This document shows, one piece after another, positions 44,648-54,220 of a stretch of DNA of 64,000 nucleotides. The DNA is from Raphanus sativus (lineage: Eukaryota; Streptophyta; Magnoliopsida; Brassicales; Brassicaceae): contig NC_079515.1 of assembly GCF_000801105.2 (NCBI RefSeq), forward strand, positions 14,632,001 through 14,696,000, in the 5' to 3' direction. Positions within the stretch are counted from its first letter, which is position 1. Every line of letters begins with the position of its first letter. Made by a program: the position numbers and the translations under genes. The notes under the pieces were generated by a model. It was not told where the DNA came from, made no database searches, and saw only the letters and a list, made by a program, of their open reading frames with translations.

Positions 44648-46034
44648 CCAGTCTAGAAAATCTTAACCGAGGCTCTACAGAGATATTCCCACAAAGTTAA
44701 CAACAGTAAGAACAGTTGACATGAGTGCAGGTGGAAGGAGAAAGGAGTAGAAAAACTAACCACGTCTTTGTGGTCTTCCTCTAATGGAAAGTTGCTTTGA
44801 GACTAACGCACTGCCAATACAGCAACACTAGAAGCAAGCACAAAGAAGAAAGTGACGAGCTAAACAGGAAGCACATTTTAAAATGGTCAGACTTGTTCCT
44901 TGGAGTTGCACTGATGTGTGGGTACTTTGGGCTCTATAGCCTTTGTCAATTAATTCTCTGTTTCCATTGTTTTCCAGTTAATGTAACTAACAATCACGGG
45001 CTTCTACTCAAGCAACAATTGTGTCCTGTGATACCCTGAGACAGAACAGAAGATAAGCGAGAGTTTTCATTCAATGATAGTGGAGAACAAAAAAAAATAA
45101 CTAAGCCAGTCTTGTATCAAGAATAGAGCAAAGACAAACTAAAAAGAATAAAACAGATACCTTCGATCTCATGTTGTGCTAGAGGTCATAACTAAGAAGC
45201 TACATGATCCAACAACCCCTTATGAAACCTGTAAGGGAAGCGCACGATTAGGCTCACAAATTCAAGAAAAATTCATTACAAATGCCCAATGAATTATCAG
45301 AAACAGAATATGTTCGACAATCAAACTGTTAGATAAACCAGATTAGTTGTTTCCAATAATCCATCAATCAACGACCTATTAAAATGCATCCACCAATGTC
45401 AATCAGACTCTCTATGAAAGGATCCAACTTTAGTCGATGATAATAATTCTATAAACCCATCACTCGCCGCGTTCAATACGGCACGAGATTGCTATCAAAG
45501 ATTAAAGAGCAACTCAAAGATTCAATCTTTACCCTGAAATCAGTCCGGAGAAACTTTGGCTCTGCCAAGAGGGAGGCTCATACTCAGAGAACGAGACATC
45601 TCCAGCGACCTGAACCATCAAAGCATCTTCCCGCCGACCTGAACCATCGAAGCGGATGAGAGATATGGTGATGGTGGTGACGAGCTGGTGGTGGTGGGAT
45701 AACGAGCGATGGTGACAAAAGGAGTGGTGATGAATCTGAGAATTTGAGGAAGTCAAGCAGACTACAGAGAAGAAACAGAAATAAAAGAAACGTGGCTGAA
45801 TTATTTTTAATATATTTTTCAGATAAGATAGCATTTATTTTTTTTAATTTGCAATGGTAAAGCGCCTCCACTTACCAAATTAACGCGCCTGAATTATTTT
45901 ATTTTCCCGCGATTACAAACATAGCTTTACATTTTAAAAACGCTATTATAAAAGCCTGTTTTGGTATACAATAGCAGAAATGTCAAAACCGCTATGATAC
46001 GATGCTATTAATACCCATATTTCCTGTAGTGCTA

Positions 46035-46440
46035 GGTGCATTCGTCAAACCAAATGGCATCACTAACCATTCATTACAATCCATGTTTAGTTTTAAATGC
46101 AGTTTTCCACTCATCACCTTCCTTCATCCTAATCTGGTGATATCCACTCTTAAGATCTATCTTAGAAAAGAAGCAAGACCCATGCAATTCATCTAGCATG
46201 TCATCTAATCTAGGAATAGGATGGCGATACTTTACAGTGATATTGTTAATGGCTCTGCAGTCAACACACATTCTCCAGATACCATCTTTCTTTGGCACAA
46301 GAAGCACTGGAACAGCACAAGGACTCATGCTTTCTCAGATATGTCCCTTTTCCATAAGCTCCTCCACTTGCTTTTGTAGCTCTTTAGTTTCAACAGGGTT
46401 GGTCCTGTAAGATGGCCGGTTTGGAAGTGTAGCTCCAGGA
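46035..46440 (-). pseudogene. CRM-like pol, 5' part of the reverse transcriptase
   Basis: Minus-strand frame 46074-46328 with [20 protein letters not shown] and [20 protein letters not shown], the first catalytic Asp region of reverse transcriptase. The frame is broken near 46085 and upstream near 46335. It continues across the CACTA insertion into 41192-41715. Confidence 0.8.
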
Positions 46441-46447
46441 ACAAAAT

Positions 46448-47107
46448 CTATATGATGTTCAATCCCACGAAAGGTAACCCAATTGGACTGTCTTCTGGAA
46501 AGATATCTTTATATTCCTGCAAAAGAGAAGATAGTTCACTCGGATATTCCGGTGTTTTATTAGCAACAGTTAGTAGGTTCTCTTTAAACCTGAGTAAAAC
46601 AAAGGAATTTTGAGAGTAGAGAATTCTTTTTATCTTCCCTGTTTTGGCGTAGAGACTGTGTTGCTTGCTTTGATCAGGCTTGAGATCAATCTTTTTCTTT
46701 TTCTGAAGTTGAAGTTGATCTTCATGAACCTCTTTGGGAGTTAGAGGCAACAGCACGGTTTTCTTGCCATTATGCTCAAAGGTGTGCTTGTTAGTATAAC
46801 CATCATGCATCACACACCTGTCTGATTGCCAAGGTCGTCCAAGAAGAATGTGGCTTGCCTCCATAGGTAGTATATCACATAGAACCTCATCTTCGTATTT
46901 ACCAATTGCTATGGGAATCAGAACCTGAGTTGAGACTCTCATTTCTCCTTCTTCATTAAGCCACTGCAACCGGTATGGCTTTGGATGTTTCTGAACTTTC
47001 AAACCCAACTTTGCCACCATTGTCTCACTGGCCACGTTGACACAACTTCCTCCATCAATGATGAGACTACAGACCTTTCCTTGAACCAGACATCTAGTGT
47101 AGAACAA
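46448..47107 (-). pseudogene. CRM-like protease and linker to RT
   Basis: A 219-codon open piece on the minus strand. The retropepsin motif is at the N-terminal end (LIIDGGSCVNVASETMV; active site D-G-G-S in place of the commoner D-S/T-G), with the second signature HILLGRPWQSDRCVMHDG about 70 residues on. A Lys/Gln-rich linker follows, then the start of reverse transcriptase (YKDIFPEDSPIGLPF). It is separated from gag by a frame break near 47110-47190. Confidence 0.8.
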
Positions 47108-47191
47108 ATTCTCACGCTGTTCAGTCTCTTCTGCCTTGGTTTGAAGATTCAGAAGTCTTCTTGTTACTAGTAACCTTCCTCTGACCGGTTC

Positions 47192-48389
47192 TTATTCAGA
47201 CTCTGCCTCAGATTGCTCACGTTCAGTGTGGATCTTCTCATCCTGAGACAAATACTCTCCACTGTCTAGAAGGATCATGGTTTTTTTGTTAGTACATTCA
47301 TTGGCATAGTGTCCACGCCCTTGACACTTAAAGCACTTGACATCCCGAGACTTTGAACCCGTAGCTACTGCTTTTCCTTTGTCTTTGTCAAAGATGCTGC
47401 CCAGTTTAGTGTCATCCTTCTGATAAGGCTTGCTCTCCTTCTGGTAACTAGGCTTCTCATCTTTGGAATGCTGAAACTTGCTAGTACCATAGCTAGAACG
47501 AGAGTAGCTCTTTCTTTTGAGTTGTTGTTCCACCAAGATAGCTTTGTGTAGCATCTCCTCTAGCTCAACGTAATGCTGCATCTCCACTCTATCTTGTATC
47601 TCACGGTTGAGTCCTCCAAGAAACCTTGACATGGTAGCTTCTCTATCTTCTGAGACACTCGCTCTCTGCATCAACAACTCCATCTCTTGATAGTATTCCT
47701 CCACGGTTTTGGAGCCTTGAATCAGTTTTCGTAGCCTCTGGTGCAAATCACGATGGTAGTGGCTAGGTAAAACCTCTTGCGCATTAAAGACTCATCTCTT
47801 GCCAAGAGTCAACAGGATACTCCTGATTGACACGTCTAGCAGTCACTAGCTGATCCCACCAACTCAAAGCATAGTCATAAAACTCAGTAGTGGCAATCTG
47901 GATCCTTTGAGCGTTTGTGTAGTGTTGACAATTGAAGACAATCTCAATCTTCTTCTCCCACTCCAAGTAAGCATCAGGATCAACCTTGCCATGGAAAGGA
48001 GGGATCTTGATCTTAAGACCAGTATACTCATCTCTATGATACCTTCTTCCCACGTGATCTCTCCTATGTCTCCTACGACTGTCTCTAGAAGAGGATCTTC
48101 TACGCTCATAGTAGTTATCAGTTTCTTGTGAACCATCATGCTCTCGTTGGCGTTGTGGAGATTGCTCTTCTCTTTCAGCTTCACGGCTGTGTCCTTGACC
48201 AGTAGCTTGTCTAATCTCCCTTCTAATTTCTTCCATGTTGTCTTTCATCATAGTTGACATGTTCTCCAACATGGTTTTGTTCAACTGAGCAGTCATGGCT
48301 TCCATAAGCATTTTGTTTCTTCTTATCAAGTCCGCTTCTTCATCAGTCTCGTTCCCCATGGTACCTGATTCAGTCAAACACTTAAACAA
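47192..48389 (-). pseudogene. CRM-like gag with a CCHC zinc knuckle
   Basis: Two open pieces, 47784-48389 and 47192-47746, joined across a frame break near 47770. The likely start is MGNETDEEADLIRR (48359). An Arg/Ser/Glu-rich region (RRRSSSRDSRRRHRRD) precedes the Gag capsid segment (IKIPPFHGKVDPDAYLEWEK and YDYALSWWDQLV), which continues in the second piece (VEEYYQEMELLMQRA). The zinc knuckle CFKCQGRGHYANEC fits C-x2-C-x4-H-x4-C. It would package the element RNA in virus-like particles. Confidence 0.82.
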
Positions 48390-48683
48390 ATAAGTAGTTC
48401 AATAGAAACGAGATCAAACAAAAAAAATGAAAACTTGCAGAACAAACAACAGATCTATGATCACGATTTCTTCAAACACAAGCAATTGATCGATTCAAAT
48501 TCAAATATGATAAAAAAAATTCTTAGATCTAACAGGATTCAATTCAGATCAATGAAAACAAGTGATAGAATGATCAGATCAAGTGATAAACTTAAACAAA
48601 AACACAGATCTATCGATGATTTGAAAAAAAAGCCGAAGAGTTCAAATCAAAAATCAAAGAGAGATCGAGAACTTCCCTATCCA

Positions 48684-48699
48684 GAGTGCTCTGATACCA
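48684..48699 (-). other. Primer-binding site of the CRM-like element (tRNA-Met type)
   Basis: TGGTATCAGAGCACTC on the minus strand, two bases inside the 5' LTR. The first 12 bases are the common initiator tRNA-Met site and match those of the Cassandra (11536) and copia (53708) elements in this window. Confidence 0.88.
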
Positions 48700-48701
48700 C
48701 T

Positions 48702-49490
48702 TAATACGATCCTAGGATGATTTCTCTGGATGATATGGATAGATCCTTGCAAGATAGAATCAAAGACTCAAGATCTTCAAGGCAGTGAAATGGTGATGAA
48801 TCAAAGAGTTGCGGAATGGCTCCTTGACACGGTTTAGTTGACTAGATTGGATATAACACACCTCCTTAGACAACTAGAGATTGCTGGATATTACTCACCA
48901 ACAGAACTCAAGAACTCGCAAAGACAAGTCAGAGAGAACAAGGGTTTTTAGATAAAAGATTGGATTATCTTATTAGACTACGAGACACACACATATATAG
49001 TGAGATCCTTGTACATGCACAAGGTCTCGGAAATAACAAGAGTCATTAAGGAACAGGCTCCTCTTTGACTTGTGTAACGAAATAAGAAAACATAGTCTAA
49101 AAATAACATAAGGTACTTATGTGGTTCGAGAGTATCATGCTAGGTGATTTGATTAGCAAGACAAGGCCTCGTTAAAAACCTATCTTAGCAAAACCCAGTG
49201 GGACAAAAACTAAGACAGGAAAAGAGCACACTTCTCTTGCTAGCCTAGATGATACTCAGCTTGATGGTGAGATAGCTTGGATGGTGATAAGGGTGTCTTG
49301 AAGTATCAAGCTTCCTCCAAGACATTCATCTTGATTCAGAGACTTCCTAAGTAAACCTCCAATGGCTTCTTTGAGCTTCTTAACTCTAGCACGAGTCATT
49401 GGTCCTTCTGAAACTTCTAAGGTATCCTCTTGAGCTGGTTGATCCTTAGTCTCATCTTCTCCATCATCTATCTGGTCCATGATCACATCA
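48702..49490 (-). repeat. 5' LTR of the CRM-like element
   Basis: 789 bp, reading TGATGTGATC...GTATTA on the minus strand, with AAGCC at 49491-49495. Its distal part duplicates the C-terminal coding end of pol (open frame 49256-49516), which is LTR sequence and not a separate gene. A TATA-like CTATATATGT lies at 48991-49000 on the minus strand, about 290 bases before the LTR end. Confidence 0.88.
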
Positions 49491-49495
49491 AAGCC

Positions 49496-49772
49496 TACAC
49501 TTTTATTTTTATGCAAGAAATGAGGTTAGTAGAGGGGATTGTCAGACATGATCTGTTAGGTTGTGGAACTAGTGGAATTTGGTTGCTATACTAGGATATG
49601 GTATAATGTGCTTCTAAGGTTAGGATGTTTAAGGATTTGGTTTGCACTAATAAAGAGATGATGAACTGAGTTTTTAAAATCTTTTGAGTCCCTGCTGTTT
49701 TCAAACCTCTTTCAGAGAGACTGCCTGGTTGTTTTGCTTGAGGACAAGCAAAAGGATAAGTTTGGGGGGAGT
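49496..49772 (+). other. 3' end of element O internal region with polypurine tract
   Basis: Resumes the untranslated region broken at 16778. Non-coding. It ends in AAGTTTGGGGGGAGT (49758-49772), the polypurine tract, preceded by 'gcttgaggacaagcaaaagg', which also occurs in similar form before the Athila 3' LTR (18571-18597 on the minus strand). Confidence 0.8.
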
Positions 49773-51198
49773 TGATATACCATGGATTTTACCCATTTTT
49801 ACCCATGGTATATAAGTGTCTATTTAGAGTATTTACAGGTTCAGGGACGATTTGGAGATATATGGTGATTTTGGTGCCTTTTGGAGTCTTTCGCAGTGCA
49901 GGACTGCACAGACGCTTCAGATGTTTAGCTCTCTATGGAGACCTTCCCACCGTTGGATTTAGCCCATCTTTTGGTACAACATAGAGCTTTGAGTTAGCTT
50001 TCCAATGCCACTCATTGGAGATCAATCCAACGGTTAGATCGGACGTTATGCCCATTTTACTGAAGAGTGGTCAGTCTGCCTCGCGAGAGAAGGCTGCCGA
50101 GAAGAGGATTATATGTCGATCGATGCAACAGAGTGCATGTCGATCGACAGGGACATCAGAACGTGGGCCAGGTATATTTCATGACCGACTGAAGCCCAGG
50201 AGTCACCACAAAGTTACCAAAATACTCTTGACGACCAGAAACCCTATTTATGTTACTTCTAAGCCATTGTTGACGGCTACGCTTTCTACGCTTTAGATTC
50301 TCTTTTACGCTTTCATTGTTTCTCTTAGGAGAGAAGGGATGAACTCCTTGAGAGTCCTCCTGGAACTCTTTTGTTTTTGGTTTTATATTATCTATTGCAT
50401 TTTCATCTATTCATCTATGATTTTTGTGACAAACTTCATGTCTGAATAGATCCACCTGTTAGATCTATGGTTCAGATAGGTTTGTGGGATTAGCCCCAAA
50501 CTGTGCTTGCTAAGTTGTGATATTTATCAAATGGATTGAACTCTATGCTTGTTCTAGATTAGCTAACTAGAACATAGATCACTAGGATCTTTGATATCTT
50601 GAATTATCCATTTGAGCTTGCATGTCTCCCGTTGAGAAGAACGACAGTTCCTCCTTGAGACCTTGTGGTCATATTCGGCTCGCGCCTAGGTAGATCTAGA
50701 AGCCGTCGATCGATATCCCGACAGGTGAATCGATCGGCGCTGCGAAAGGTGTATCGCTTGATATCTCAAAAGGATATCGACCGACTCTTTTTCTGTGTCA
50801 TCATGCGAAAAGTGTGGCCAGAGATCTAGATGATTTAACCAGTGATTTATCACATATGTTAAGCGGCTGAGATCTATAGTATCATGCAAGCAACTTGTTA
50901 GGCATTTATAGATATTATAATCCCCAATACCTGAATATAAGCCCTAGATCTAGCAACCATCATTCCATCAACTACCTTGGTTACATAAGAACAACTACCT
51001 TGTTCGCCCTTGCAATTTCATATATTTCCTATTTTATTTACTGCTTTATAATCTATTTACTGTTAGCCTAGCTTAATCATATAACTATTAGATCTAGTGT
51101 GTGCCTTAGCTCCTTGTGGATTCGATCCCTAAGTATTACAATTTGACTTCTTTTGATGAGAGTAAAAATCACTCCTTAGGGTAATTTGAGTGGTATCA
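49773..51198 (+). repeat. 3' LTR of element O
   Basis: 1426 bp, TGATATACC...GGTATCA, followed by GTGTG (51199-51203). It aligns with 8545-9999. The main difference is a ~30-base shorter segment near 49818 compared with 8576-8630. Confidence 0.88.
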
Positions 51199-51203
51199 GT
51201 GTG

Positions 51204-52413
51204 ACGTGGCATTGACCCGAAAGACTGTGGGCTATCGCGCGGTGGCCCGCAGGACCGTGGACCGTGGTCAGTTGAAAGTTCCTTCTCCAGGTTTTTGTAG
51301 TAGGGAGATAGAATATTGCCGATGTTGAGGAGGAACACGAAGTCGCCATGGCCCATGTTAGAGTGTCGTAAAGGGTTATGGAATCCTAGAGTAAGTGTAG
51401 CACCGATATACGGTGTTACGAGTTAGATCGAGTCACAGTTAATTAGTATCTTATTATTGTGATTGTGGTTGATTGATTTGCTTGCAGGTTCCTGTTACTT
51501 GAAGTTAGATCATGGTAGGAGGCCAAGTCTAACTTAGTATCTGGTTGATTAGATAGTAGTTTGTGTTTGATTATTGGTTGGTGACTTGTTTCCGTGCAGG
51601 GCCCCGTTACTCGAAGTTAGGCAATGGTAGGAGGCCATGTCTAACTTAGTAACAGTTTGTTTAATGTTGGATTTGATTGATTGTGTAGCTTTAGCTTTGA
51701 TCGCTTGCTAGGATTAAATTGCTTGTTATTTTGGGTTGTCTGGGTTAGTTTCTTGGTTGGGGTAGAGGTAGCCAGCTCACTGAGTAACATTAGGTTACTC
51801 ATTCAACTCTGTTGTCCTTTTTGCAGTTTTCTTTAGTAAGGACGATCGGATAGCTTGGTGCTGGACGTTAGGACCGCCGGTGTAGATTTTCATGCCTTTT
51901 GTTAACGGTGTTTTGATTTATGTTTAGTTGACTCGATTTGGCATTAGGCCTGGCCCGATCTTGAATTATTCAATGTATGAATATTGAGTTAATTAAGTAA
52001 TTGTTTTATATGCGCATCATGAGTACTCTGATAATTGACTAGTCTGGTCTAACACAACGTTAGGTCCTAGTACATGTTGAAAAGCCTTAAGCCTCGATCC
52101 AGCGGAAACCGTTAACTCTTGGTACGGGTTGCAAAGCCTTATGCCTTGATTTAGCGGGACGAGTTAGTGGATGAACTCGTCTAAGTCATGGAGTAAATTT
52201 TGTGACTCTGATCGGATCGTCCCTAGCCCGTCACATAGCGCTTCCAGACCATGGTGTTGGGTTGGACGGTCAGTCATGTTCTTGTACGATTGTTAGCTGG
52301 CCGGTTGGCCTTTCATCTCCAACCCTTGGTGTTGGTCGCTTTGTCAGTCATGTTCTTGTTTGATTGTTGACCGGTGGTTCGACCTATGCCTAGGACGGTC
52401 CAGGGGTGTTACA
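51204..52413 (+). repeat. Gypsy 3' LTR, right part
   Basis: Continuation of the LTR broken at 8544, ending GGGGTGTTACA. It contains a duplicated module ('gcaggttcctgttacttgaa' at 51486 and a variant 'gcagggccccgttactcgaa' at 51597, each followed by 'ggtaggaggcca' and 'gtctaacttagt'). No coding frame was seen. Confidence 0.65.
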
Positions 52414-52759
52414 TGCGGAAAGTCTCTTAATACTACCGAACTCCTAAGCCCGAAGATATGACTCACTCCAACGACTTAGAAGCTACGATGTCCGATTAAG
52501 AACAAATGATTCAACAAGAATAAAAAGAACTTTTTGTGATTATAAATGTTGAATGATTTGAAACAATACAAAGCAAGCCTTTATATAATAGGCTCCGGGT
52601 TAGACCAAAGGTCTAAACTTATTTTAAGAAATACAAATAGAATAAATATGGTGGACTTGACCAAAGACCAAAGACCAAAGACCAAGACTATTGACCAAAT
52701 TTGGGAATTTGTGATTGCAAAACTCTTCGGCTTGTTGTATCTATGAATGACCGTCAGTT
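52414..52759 (-). repeat. Copia-like LTR fragment, minus strand
   Basis: On the minus strand it has a TATA-like 'ctattatataaaggc' (about 52584) and ends in 'ggtagtattaagagactttc'. The same word, 'ggtagtatcaagagacttta', occurs in plus orientation at 53585 in the next LTR. It is therefore probably a piece of a related LTR in inverted orientation. Its borders are uncertain. Confidence 0.4.
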
Positions 52760-53705
52760 TGATATATTGTTCGACCATGACTTGTATTTTCTTGTTGGAC
52801 CCTTCTTGGAAAATTCCAAAAACTGATTTCTTATTAAGCATAATAAGGGCTCCACGTTCTGCATCAAGCCCATTAGCTTCTCTCGGTCTAGAATTTCATG
52901 GATCAAACCGATAAGGCCCATAACTACAAGCTAAGAAAGATAGTTGAGGCAGACTTCACTTGGGACAAGAAGAATCAGACGACAACCACAACTTTTCCCT
53001 TCTCACCCGTTTGGTTTGTACCGCACATCCCGACGAACGTACCATCGACAGTACCGCCGTGTGTGAACTGATGATGGACTTTCCTCTTGTCCATTTCTCT
53101 AAGGCACATACTTTCAAGCTATCTGAAGACATAGCCCACATCAGCGCACAACTCGTTCGTGAAGGACACCCGACGGACCATATCCATCGACCCACTTGCG
53201 TTCTTCTCCTTACGGCATTGGAGTTGATCATCACAGATGCACCTGGACACTTAGGCAAACCTTGACCAGTCTACTTAAAATTCGTCAACCTTGACCAAGA
53301 CTGTCTCAATTTCATCAACTTTGACTTACTAATAATTTTCTAGTCAAATGTTGTATTTTCTAGACATCTTTTTCCACACTTTTCTTTAAGTCTTTCTTTG
53401 ACATGTACTATAAATATGTACTCTCTTCTTCATAATAAGATAATCTATTTTTCTTCTTGTTTTCGAGTTTATCTCTTTTTTCTTTGATTAGAACTTTCTT
53501 TGTTTCTTGGTGAGGTTATCTCCGAGCAAACAAACCTTTCTTTTGTTGGACTTGTGCATCATATCAAGGAAAAATCGAAATCTGGTAGTATCAAGAGACT
53601 TTACGCACCTCTTGTGTCACCGTTCATTCCATCATTTCTCCCTTATTGGCGAGATCATATCCTTAAGTCTGATTGAGTGATCATGTCCAAGCATAGGACA
53701 TATCA
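52760..53705 (+). repeat. Copia-type 5' LTR
   Basis: Ends ...ACATATCA two bases before a tRNA-Met-type primer site, and plausibly starts at TGATATATTG (52760), giving matching TGATAT/ATATCA termini. A TATA-like CTATAAATATG lies at about 53408-53418. The 101-codon frame 52960-53265 inside it has no recognisable domain, and I do not call it a gene. Confidence 0.6.
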
Positions 53706-53707
53706 AG

Positions 53708-53720
53708 TGGTATCAGAGCC
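53708..53720 (+). other. Primer-binding site of the copia-type element
   Basis: TGGTATCAGAGCC, complementary to the initiator tRNA-Met 3' end in the usual way. Confidence 0.8.
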
Positions 53721-54173
53721 ACTCAACCAGTACTATCTATCCATCGTTTTCATCTTCCATTTTCTTAAACACTTCTTCTTCTTTCTATCTTAAATCTGAG
53801 CCACTACCTTACCTAGGCCATCTTATTTATAAAAAAAAAGAAAAATTTATATCTATAGAAAAAATAAAGAAAAGTCTAAGAAAATGAAAAAAAAGAAACA
53901 AAGTTCGAATTTGGCTAGGTGGTGGAAGAGAAATCCTGCTGCTTGAGGAGAAATCCAGCGTTGGAGTGGTTAATAGGGATTTCAAAACCAATTCTCTTAT
54001 CTTTCTATATTGTGTTTCATCCCTTGTTTGCTTGGAGATCCCATTGGGTTACTTGATTTCTTCTCTTAGAACTTTAAGAGGAGACTCTTACGTGACCATC
54101 TAAATTTCGAGAGAAACACTTGAGTGAGTGAGATTAAAACACTTGAGAGTGAAAAATATTTTATTTTCTAACC

Positions 54174-54220
54174 ATGAGTGGTGATGACGAAAGAAACCGT
54201 CCGGGGAATTCTTTTGCAGG
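54174..54220 (+). pseudogene. Copia gag start, truncated
   Basis: ATG at 54174 opens MSGDDERNRPGNSFAG, which resembles plant copia Gag N-termini. After 15 codons the sequence changes to LINE reverse transcriptase, so the rest of the element is lost or displaced. Between the primer site and here (53721-54173) is an AT-rich leader without coding. Confidence 0.5.

Larger units (their letters stand above)
41719..46031. mobile_element. Non-autonomous CACTA element carrying host-gene fragments (Pack-CACTA)
   Basis: Terminal inverted repeats CACTACAGGAAAT (41719) and ATTTCCTGTAGTG (ending 46031), flanked by the 3-bp duplication CTA (41716-41718 and 46032-46034). Subterminal repeats 'aatagcg' and 'cgctatt' occur in both orientations near each end, as is usual for CACTA. 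No transposase was seen. Inside lie a tetraspanin-like gene fragment, at least one other protein-like fragment, a CT-rich microsatellite (about 43070-43105) and an AT-rich tract. Removing it restores a continuous reverse transcriptase segment (PFGLTNAPSTFMRLMN) across the junction. Confidence 0.88.
16779..49490 (-). mobile_element. CRM-like chromovirus (Ty3/gypsy), nested in O and itself interrupted
   Basis: Read on the minus strand: 5' LTR 49490-48702, tRNA-Met-type primer site 48699-48684, gag, protease, reverse transcriptase (split by a CACTA element), RNase H, integrase, then a 3' LTR (39591-39122 plus 17096-16779, split by an Athila element). The duplication AAGCC lies at 16774-16778 and 49491-49495. 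Without insertions it is about 6.4 kb. The pol frame runs on into the 3' LTR, as in the centromeric CRM clade (CRR, CRM, Brassica CRB); the integrase sequence also looks like that clade. The exact clade needs a tree. Confidence 0.8.
8545..51198 (+). mobile_element. Element O: non-autonomous Athila-like LTR retrotransposon carrying nested insertions
   Basis: Both LTRs are present (8545-9999 and 49773-51198), each starting TGATATACC and ending GGTATCA. The 5-bp target-site duplication GTGTG is perfect. A canonical primer-binding site (10004) and a polypurine tract (49759) are present. Without insertions the element is about 8.9 kb. It encodes Gag-like sequence in pieces (10133-11186, 12263-13579, 13580-14705) and then a long repeat-rich untranslated region. 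I see no protease, reverse transcriptase or integrase. The CRM-like element at 16779-49490 sits in its 3' untranslated part. The two LTRs differ by many substitutions and an indel after 'ataagtgt', so it is older than the Athila insertion inside it. Confidence 0.85.

Noticed and set aside
49256..49516. A separate 86-aa gene
   Set aside because: It is the LTR copy of the pol C-terminus of the CRM-like element.
52960..53265. A 101-aa plus-strand gene
   Set aside because: It lies inside a copia-type LTR and has no recognisable domain, although its composition is protein-like.
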